Assembly (NCBI GenBank): GCA_937897585.1
Contig: CALCNY010000291.1
Span: forward strand, 1-9,080
Origin: an uncultured Chitinophagaceae bacterium
Lineage (GTDB): Bacteria; Bacteroidota; Bacteroidia; Chitinophagales; Chitinophagaceae
Direction: 5' to 3'
Length of the DNA stretch: 9,080 nt
Numbering within the stretch: position 1 is the stretch's first letter; each line of letters begins with the position of its first letter. This document shows positions 6,501-9,080 of the stretch, one piece after another. Made by a program: the position numbers and the translations under genes. The notes below the pieces were generated by a model. The model saw nothing but the letters and a program-made list of their open reading frames with translations, made no database searches and was not told where the DNA came from.

Positions 6501-9080
6501 ACATATTGGTGCATTTGAATTTGCAGAAACTGAAACATTGCAAGATGAAGTTGTTACAGCAATAACATTTGAATTTGATGAATAAGAGTTTATTCCTGTC
6601 GATCTTACTCTGTAATAATAAGCTGTATTGCTACTTAAGCCAGAAACTGTTTTACTCAAAGCTGATACCGCTAAATTGTTATAAGGCGATACGCATGATA
6701 ACAGTTTTCCTGTCACACTAAAATTATCAATCAACCACAACTCATTAGCCTGGTTGTTCATCAATGTGATTCTTACTTGAAGATTGTTTACAGAAGGCAA
6801 ACCAGTTATTGAAATTGTGCTTTGACCATTTGAATTGTTATTAGCACTTGGCGCAGCAAAATCTACTGAATATGAATCCTGATCGTAAGGAGTTGAAGCC
6901 GATCCTGTTCCTGAGAATGACCAGTATGCATTGTTATTACCTCTTAATGTAAGTGTCTTGCTCCAAGTATTTCCGCTGTCTTTGCTGATTTCAACAATTA
7001 CTGAGTCTGTAGCATCAGCTCCCTGTGAAGTTGAATTATTTGAAATAGAAGCCAAATTAAATGACATTACAGGAGCTTCATATAAGCTTGTGTTCATAGA
7101 AGATGAAGTCAGCTGAACTTTACTATTTGTAATACCAAAAGAATAAGTACCATTTGATACGTAAGGTGAATTTGCAGGATTCGATGAACTTGAAGTATTA
7201 CCTGAATAGTAGATTCCTGAATTGCCGGCAAGAGCAGTCTCACTAAATAAAGGATGACCATTTTCGAAATTCTCAGCGGCAATCGTCAATGTATTTCCAG
7301 TTGAGAAAGTAGGAGAAGTACTCACATCAATTCGATAACCATTTGAACAATTAGATGCATTCCAATTGGCATCAAAACTATTCAGATATACATTTGATGC
7401 AGCAGTAGCAATTGGAGTGGCAACTATATTGGTATTAAAGCTTCCTTGCAATGGATAATCTGTCAAATATGAAATGTTCGAAGGATTATCTGAATTGTAA
7501 GAGTATATTTTGTAATTATATTTTTGAAGATCTGAAAGTCCATTTACAACTGTTGATGAATCATTTCCAACATAAACAACAGAAGCGTTTCCAATGATAG
7601 CTCCTTGTGAATAAGTTGTTCCTGAAGCAGGGTCTGTATTTGGACTGTTGATACCTGAACTTTGCAAAACAATGTAACCAAGTGAACCTAAGGCTTTATT
7701 CCAAGTTAATGAAGCACTGTTGCAACTGATATTGCTGAAAACCAATCTAGTTGGTTGAGCAGCAGGCATTGGAGCTAATGTTGTAGCGTTCGCAGATGGA
7801 GAGCCTGCATACAAATAATTATAAGTTGCAACATTTGTTCCATCATATGTATAAGGAATCAATACAAAATTATATTGAGTGTTTCCTGTAAGGCCTGTTG
7901 ATATTGCGGAAGTTGCGGTACCTAAAATAGAAGCGTTTACAATTGTAGTATTTGGACCAGCAATTGGAGCTTGGCCATTTACATTCACTAATGTTGGTGT
8001 GTTTGGATAGTCTGCACGGATTAAAACATAACCAGATACAGTAGCGCCAATTGTTGGGAAAACTGCACTTGTCCAAGAAAGATTTATTTGAGCTCCGTTA
8101 AACGCTGTCGCACTTAATCCATTAGCATTTACAACAGGAGGGTTTGAATAAGTATAGAAATTAGCTTCTGGACTTAAAGAAATTGAACCAAAGTTAGTAA
8201 CTACATAACCTGCATAATAATATTTGGTTTGAGGTTGTAAATCACTTCTCAAATGAGCGTAAGTACCTAGATCCAAACCACCTTCGCTCAGTGTGTTGTT
8301 TGAAATTACTACAGGTGAACTAGTATTGTAAACTGTTCCTCTGTCTGCTATTCCTGCACCTCCATCAGATAAGATAGTGGCACCCAATATTGCTGAGTTA
8401 TTTGTAATGCTAGTTGCAGTTGTATTTGTCAACACCGCAGGATCGAAAGCTGATGTAGTGCCATTTGCTGTTGGTGCACCTGTAGTTAAATAATTGTAGG
8501 TTGCTACATCGGTTCCATTCCATGTGTATGGAATCAAAAGGAAATTATATTCTGTGTTACTTAATAAACCAGTTGCACTTGCAGAAGATGACAATCCATC
8601 AATATTAGCATTCACAATTGTTGTGTTGGCATCAACTGTTGGTGAATTACCATTTGAACTTGTAAAAACAGGAACATTTGGTGCTGTTGCTCTCAATAAA
8701 AGATATTTTTTAGCGGTGCTTCCAAAACTAGCATAATCCGCAACACCCCAATTCAACTCTATCTGAGTGGATGAGAATGGCGTTGCAGTTAGTGAACTAG
8801 CTTGCGTAACTGGAGGATTTGACAAAGTGAAAAAGCTAAGTTCAGAAGACAAGCCATCGCCTTGTAAAGTTGAAGCGTATCCTTTGATATAATACTTTGT
8901 TTCAGGACTTAATGTTCTGTTTTGAGTATAATTTCCTATCGCAATTCCACCTTCAGCTAGTTTATTATCTGTGATTGTAACTCCAGGTGTGGTTTTTAAA
9001 CAAGTACCTCTTGAAGTTAAGCTACTAGTACCTGTATAATTGATAACGGCATTGAAATTTGCACTATTAGCTGTAATATT
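597..9080 (-). CDS. Giant multidomain T9SS-secreted surface protein (adhesin-like), 5' end outside the window
   Basis: This is the C-terminal 2827 residues of a very large secreted protein, stop TAA at 597-599. The frame is open to base 9080. The TTG at 8850-8852 is an internal Leu, because codons 8853-9080 continue the same FN3-like module. Visible order: FN3-like modules 1-556, FN3 split by a jelly-roll-like insert 557-846, PKD-like and short Cys module 847-993, thirteen 75-residue repeats 994-1968, Ig/PKD-like modules 1969-2305, four CGAG-type Ig-like modules 2306-2651, PKD-like 2652-2735, linker, T9SS type A sorting domain 2751-2827. Such proteins are known to cross the outer membrane through T9SS, lose the sorting domain and become surface-attached or released. 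Absence of any enzyme domain and the beta-sandwich repeats suggest adhesion or matrix formation; that role is inferred. Composition is strongly Ser/Thr/Asn/Gly-rich, with Thr/Ala rising towards the C-terminus. The ligand cannot be read from sequence. Confidence 0.95.
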   Translation of the reverse strand, partial: NITANSANFNAVINYTGTSSLTSRGTCLKTTPGVTITDNKLAEGGIAIGNYTQNRTLSPETKYYIKGYASTLQGDGLSSELSFFTLSNPPVTQASSLTATPFSSTQIELNWGVADYASFGSTAKKYLLLRATAPNVPVFTSSNGNSPTVDANTTIVNANIDGLSSSASATGLLSNTEYNFLLIPYTWNGTDVATYNYLTTGAPTANGTTSAFDPAVLTNTTATSITNNSAILGATILSDGGAGIADRGTVYNTSSPVVISNNTLSEGGLDLGTYAHLRSDLQPQTKYYYAGYVVTNFGSISLSPEANFYTYSNPPVVNANGLSATAFNGAQINLSWTSAVFPTIGATVSGYVLIRADYPNTPTLVNVNGQAPIAGPNTTIVNASILGTATSAISTGLTGNTQYNFVLIPYTYDGTNVATYNYLYAGSPSANATTLAPMPAAQPTRLVFSNISCNSASLTWNKALGSLGYIVLQSSGINSPNTDPASGTTYSQGAIIGNASVVYVGNDSSTVVNGLSDLQKYNYKIYSYNSDNPSNISYLTDYPLQGSFNTNIVATPIATAASNVYLNSFDANWNASNCSNGYRIDVSTSPTFSTGNTLTIAAENFENGHPLFSETALAGNSGIYYSGNTSSSSNPANSPYVSNGTYSFGITNSKVQLTSSSMNTSLYEAPVMSFNLASISNNSTSQGADATDSVIVEISKDSGNTWSKTLTLRGNNNAYWSFSGTGSASTPYDQDSYSVDFAAPSANNNSNGQSTISITGLPSVNNLQVRITLMNNQANELWLIDNFSVTGKLLSCVSPYNNLAVSALSKTVSGLSSNTAYYYRVRSTGINSYSSNSNVIAVTTSSCNVSVSANSNAPICDSSTLQLTSSANGNFGALTYSWSGPGGFVSNEQNPSINNASAAQSGLYVVTVTDSLGCTATNSTNVVVNQKTSSTTYKTVCAQLNVENADYPYFWNGTYYYNSGTYTVHLTNAAGCDSAATLVFSVHNTPTVSINNITGTTVLTCATPSINVSAVGGVSYIWTNGLGTNANATITNQGNYTVTVTDQFGCYANSSIFISANNTAPIAGIDNNTGSSQINCATPSISVTATGGASYSWSNGLGNNADATITSAGTYTATVIGANGCSSTSSITITSNTTLPTASIINNTGTTVLTCAVSSISVTATGGVSYSWSNGLGNNASAAITTPGVYTVTVTGANGCSSTANITITSNTTSQTAGITNITGTTELNCRTTSINVTATGGGSYSWNNGLGSNASQTIATPGVYVVTVTGSNGCTSSASISITSNTTIPTASIDNNTNVSELNCNTTSISLSANGGGTYSWNNGLGTNPDQTITLPGTYIVTVTGANGCTSTASTVITSNTTAPVAAITNITGATELNCTRTSINVTATGGVSYLWSNGLGTQASQVFTSAGTYTVAVTGSNGCTSNSSIIVTSNTTLPTATITNNSGTTELTCAVASINLTASGGNSYIWSNGLGNNSNAIVTNPGTYIVTVTGLNGCSNNQSINITSDKDAPTASIVNNTGSSVITCSTSSISVTATGGVSYSWNNGLVSDANATITSAGTYTVTVTGANGCTSTSSIVVTSNLTAPVAVITNNSGTSVITCSIPAINVTASGGLLYSWSAGLGNSASTSITQAGSYSVIVTGANGCTSTANIVVTTNNVAPIAGITNNSNNTVLTCSTPTVNLTATGGGSYSWNNGLGESATVNLNTAGTYVVTVSSANGCSSTASVTITSNTVVPNTSIINNSGTSIITCNTSVINLTATGGVSYSWDNGLGNTASVSITSPGTYTVTATGANGCTSTASVTITSNLIAPTASITSNTGVTQLTCSVTSISLTATGGSSYSWDNGLGFASAATVTSPGTYSVTVTGANGCTSNASITVTSNTTAPTAGITNNTGGTQLTCAIAAINVTATGGGTYSWNNNLGNNASVSIVDPGTYTVTVTSANGCSSTSSIIVTQGSGVPTVGYTASATTICAGTSVTLSGTGANTYSWSGGISNGVSFVPTSTTTYTVTGFITGSGCSNTASVTIIVNPLPTGTISGSTSICTGASANLSIAVTGNGPWSGTLSDGSAFSGSTSPIAVSVNPTSNTTYTIASLTASSCAASSLNGNAIVTINNFTVDTIVGSKNACIYSGTSTLNATYSIAASNASSYVWTVPTGATIISGAGTNTLTVHFASTFTTGTLSVVVSSSCGTPVTKTAAITKTLSAAPATLTGPASVCSYIGTTTQATYTAGVVTGAIKYSWTLPTTVTIVSATSDSSSINVTFGVAYVTSTFSVKAVVGCGTTAAKTLSVAGTTTAPTAGTAPTRCGAGLVSVSATPGAGETIDWYSAATAGTLLRSGSLTFDSTYTTTGVKTVYAVSRSTANGCVSATRTAVTATINALPTAVTVSVSAAICGAGTVTLSATAPASTTLSWFADSATTGAVLATGTSFTTPVISATTKYFVASQSAAGCYAATLKSATATINAVPDLPTVNTTQQRCGAGSITLTATAPTGSAVWFRDATTTTALTTATTATVTYSTPATSAADSTYYVATKATTGCFSSRTAVLAKINAVPSAPTTTGTSVCGAARATVSAATTVTDGTIDWYSATTAGTLLRSGSLTFDSLITATRTFYALTRVTTTGCVSATRTAAVATFNALLAAPTTLTGTTSICPILGATTGTTYTTTAVATATSYLWTIPAGAAFDTAVTNGLKVKVKFLSASSNDSITVQAVGTTGCAGAKKVLKLITTGCATTFVKSATAAPSSMSVNVFPNPTTSSFNVQVLTAGKESITARVLDMQGRQIKTITINPYETINIGTELKAGSYIIEVRQGKNIKTVRMMKF
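600..830 (-). other. T9SS type A C-terminal sorting domain (residues 2751-2827)
   Basis: The last 77 residues have the pattern of the Por_Secre_tail / TIGR04183 family: an opening VFPNPTTSSFNVQV, a central strand RVLDMQGRQIKTI, the conserved turn LKAGSYIIEVRQG, and a basic end KTVRMMKF. In characterised proteins this domain directs transport through the T9SS outer-membrane channel and is then removed by the sortase PorU, with attachment to anionic LPS or release. A Ser/Thr/Ala linker (2736-2750) precedes it, as usual. Family and route are confident; whether this protein stays anchored is not visible. Confidence 0.93.
831..1127 (-). other. Last PKD/Ig-like module plus linker before the sorting domain (residues 2652-2750)
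   Basis: Residues 2652-2735 begin with SICPILGATTGTTY and carry SYLWTIPAGA, then a Val/Lys-rich strand LKVKVKF and TTGCAGAKK. The pattern Cys, TY, Y-x-W-(T)-(V/I/L)-P, hydrophobic strand, GC is the same as in the two modules at residues 2128-2305, so this is a third copy placed after the CGAG cluster. It resembles Bacteroidota PKD-like modules. Residues 2736-2750 form a flexible Ser/Thr/Ala linker. Confidence 0.7.
1128..2165 (-). repeat. Four tandem CGAG-type Ig-like modules, Thr/Ala-rich (residues 2306-2651)
   Basis: Four modules of 81, 85, 87 and 93 residues: 1923-2165, 1668-1922, 1407-1667 and 1128-1406. Each starts with Cys-Gly-Ala-(Gly/Ala), continues with a strand of alternating Thr/Ser/Val, then (D/S/V)W(Y/F) plus an Ala/Thr stretch, then an aromatic strand such as VYAVSR or KYFVAS, ends near GC(V/Y/F)(S/A), and has a linker INA(L/V)P or FNALL. 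This is the pattern of Ig-like modules common in Bacteroidota surface proteins (Ig_7-like; exact family not verified). Modules 1 and 4 are far more alike than neighbours: both contain TAGTLLRSGSLTFDS. Two Cys per module could form a disulfide, which is inferred. Confidence 0.8.
2166..3176 (-). other. Four Ig/PKD-like modules after the 13-repeat array (residues 1969-2305)
   Basis: Module 1969-2037 (2970-3176) has TTICAGTSVTLSGTGANTYSW and TTTYTVTG, a common Bacteroidota Ig-like pattern ending VNPLP. Module 2038-2127 (2700-2969) has SICTGASANLSI, GPWSGTLSDG and NTTYTIASL, also Ig/PKD-like. Modules 2128-2217 (2430-2699) and 2218-2305 (2166-2429) share ACIY or VCSY near the start, then YVWTVPTGA or YSWTLPTTV and a C-terminal cysteine, and match the PKD-like module at 2652-2735. 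All are predicted all-beta stalk-forming modules. Assignment rests on motif pattern, not on a profile search. Confidence 0.72.
3177..6101 (-). repeat. Array of 13 in-frame tandem repeats, each exactly 225 bp / 75 residues (residues 994-1968)
   Basis: Unit n covers bases 5877-225(n-1) to 6101-225(n-1), numbered in the direction of transcription. The base at the centre of the second Cys codon recurs at 5932, 5707, 5482, 5257, 5032, 4807, 4582, 4357, 4132, 3907, 3682, 3457 and 3232, always 225 apart, so no unit has an insertion or deletion. The consensus runs I-x-N-N-(T/S)-G, a hydrophobic-x-Cys at position 12, SI(N/S)(V/L)TATGG, SYSWxNGLG, a strand, PGTYTVTVTGANGC with Cys at 57, then STxSIxITSNTTAPTA as linker. 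Both cysteines are kept in all 13 units. The GG-xx-YSW...GTYTVTV...NGC core resembles SprB-type and Ig/PKD-like repeats of Bacteroidota adhesins. Unit 1 (IWTNGLG, DQFGCYANSS) and the tail of unit 13 (VTQGSG) are the most divergent. Likely a rigid beta-sandwich stalk; this is inferred. Confidence 0.93.
6102..6542 (-). other. PKD-like module and short Cys-containing module before the array (residues 847-993)
   Basis: Residues 847-929 form a PKD/Ig-like module: APICDSSTLQLTSSA, LTYSWSGPGGF, then SGLYVVTVTDSLGC and a strand ending VVVNQ. This is the usual Bacteroidota PKD-like pattern. Residues 930-993 form a short module with KTVCAQLN (Cys 941), PYFWNGTYYYNSGTYTVHLTN, AAGCDSAATLVFSV and a linker HNTPTVS. 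The second part resembles short WNG-(x)-Y-x-x-SGTYT...GCDS units seen in gliding- and adhesion-type proteins of the phylum. No catalytic residues are evident. Confidence 0.7.
6543..7412 (-). other. FN3 module interrupted by a ~200-residue jelly-roll-like domain (residues 557-846)
   Basis: The first half (557-594) reads VYLNSFDANWNAS and NGYRIDVSTSPTFS; the second half (797-846) reads YNNLAVSALSKTVSGLSSN and TAYYYRVRSTG. Joined, they make a normal Bacteroidota FN3 module. Between them, residues 595-796 (6693-7298) form a separate domain with AAENFENGHP at its start, YSFGITNSKVQLTS, SVIVEISKDSGNTWSKTL, LQVRITLMNNQ and a closing ELWLIDNFSVTG. That ending and the isolated Trp/Gly-rich strands recall MAM/jelly-roll or carbohydrate-binding-like folds of extracellular proteins. 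The nested arrangement is seen directly; the fold and any ligand binding are inferred. Confidence 0.7.
7413..9080 (-). other. Alternating FN3-like modules at the visible N-terminus (residues 1-556)
   Basis: Two module types alternate. Type B, 8820-9080 (cut by the edge) and 8145-8447, has NSA-x-(F/L), a Gly-rich turn, RGT, then TLSEGGLDLG or KLAEGGIAIG, and ends with TKYY(Y/I)-x-GY. Type A, 8448-8819 and 7770-8144, opens NPPV, then (E/N)LxW, (L/V)LIRA- or LLRA-type strand, NTTIVNA, LIPYT(W/Y)(N/D)GT(D/N)VATYNYL, and ends near PTANGTT or PSANATT. Order is B-A-B-A, so the A+B pair (about 225 residues) looks duplicated. A fifth, different FN3-like module follows at 7413-7769 (SCNSASLTWNKA, GYIVLQSSG, YNYKIYSYNSD). 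These are extracellular spacer or binding modules; more copies may lie beyond the window. Confidence 0.75.

Noticed and set aside
7870..8076. Minus-strand 68-codon frame overlapping the FN3 region
   Set aside because: It lies in another frame inside the giant gene, rich in Cys/Asn/Lys/Trp, as expected from out-of-frame reading of this sequence. No evidence of its own.
8850..8852. TTG as the start codon of the giant gene
   Set aside because: The frame continues upstream without a stop for 76 codons to 9080, and these codons complete the same FN3-like module (KYYIKGY pattern). There is no signal peptide after the TTG, which a T9SS cargo needs.

Overview
The window looks like a piece of a Bacteroidota genome. 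Three things suggest this: low GC, the absence of Shine-Dalgarno sequences, and above all a giant cell-surface protein ending in a type A sorting domain of the type IX secretion system (T9SS), which is found only in that phylum. I cannot name the genus.

Almost the whole window (597-9080, minus strand) is one reading frame. It is open to the right edge, so its 5' end, signal peptide and promoter lie outside. A TTG at 8850-8852 is only an internal leucine codon: the 76 codons from 8853 to 9080 continue the same domain without a stop. The visible part is 2827 residues; residue 1 below means the codon at 9078-9080. From N to C it holds: alternating fibronectin III (FN3)-like modules (1-556); an FN3 module split by a domain of about 200 residues (557-846); a PKD-like and a short Cys-containing module (847-993); thirteen tandem 75-residue repeats with no length change (994-1968); Ig/PKD-like modules (1969-2305); four Thr/Ala-rich Ig-like modules (2306-2651); one more PKD-like module and a linker (2652-2750); and the T9SS sorting domain (2751-2827). 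The likely job is a secreted or surface-anchored adhesin or matrix protein. No catalytic domain is visible.

Downstream, a directional rho-independent hairpin (543-575) ends this transcription unit. The 416-base gap that follows (181-596) contains a repeat-like element with G/C-rich inverted arms (322-538) and AT-rich sequence with no gene. At the left edge, the first 60 codons of a second minus-strand gene (1-180) encode a clear signal peptide, so a second exported protein starts here as a separate transcription unit.

No RNA gene, CRISPR array or transposase was seen. The most notable feature is the indel-free 13 x 225 bp array. I see no sign of a wholly new kind of system.
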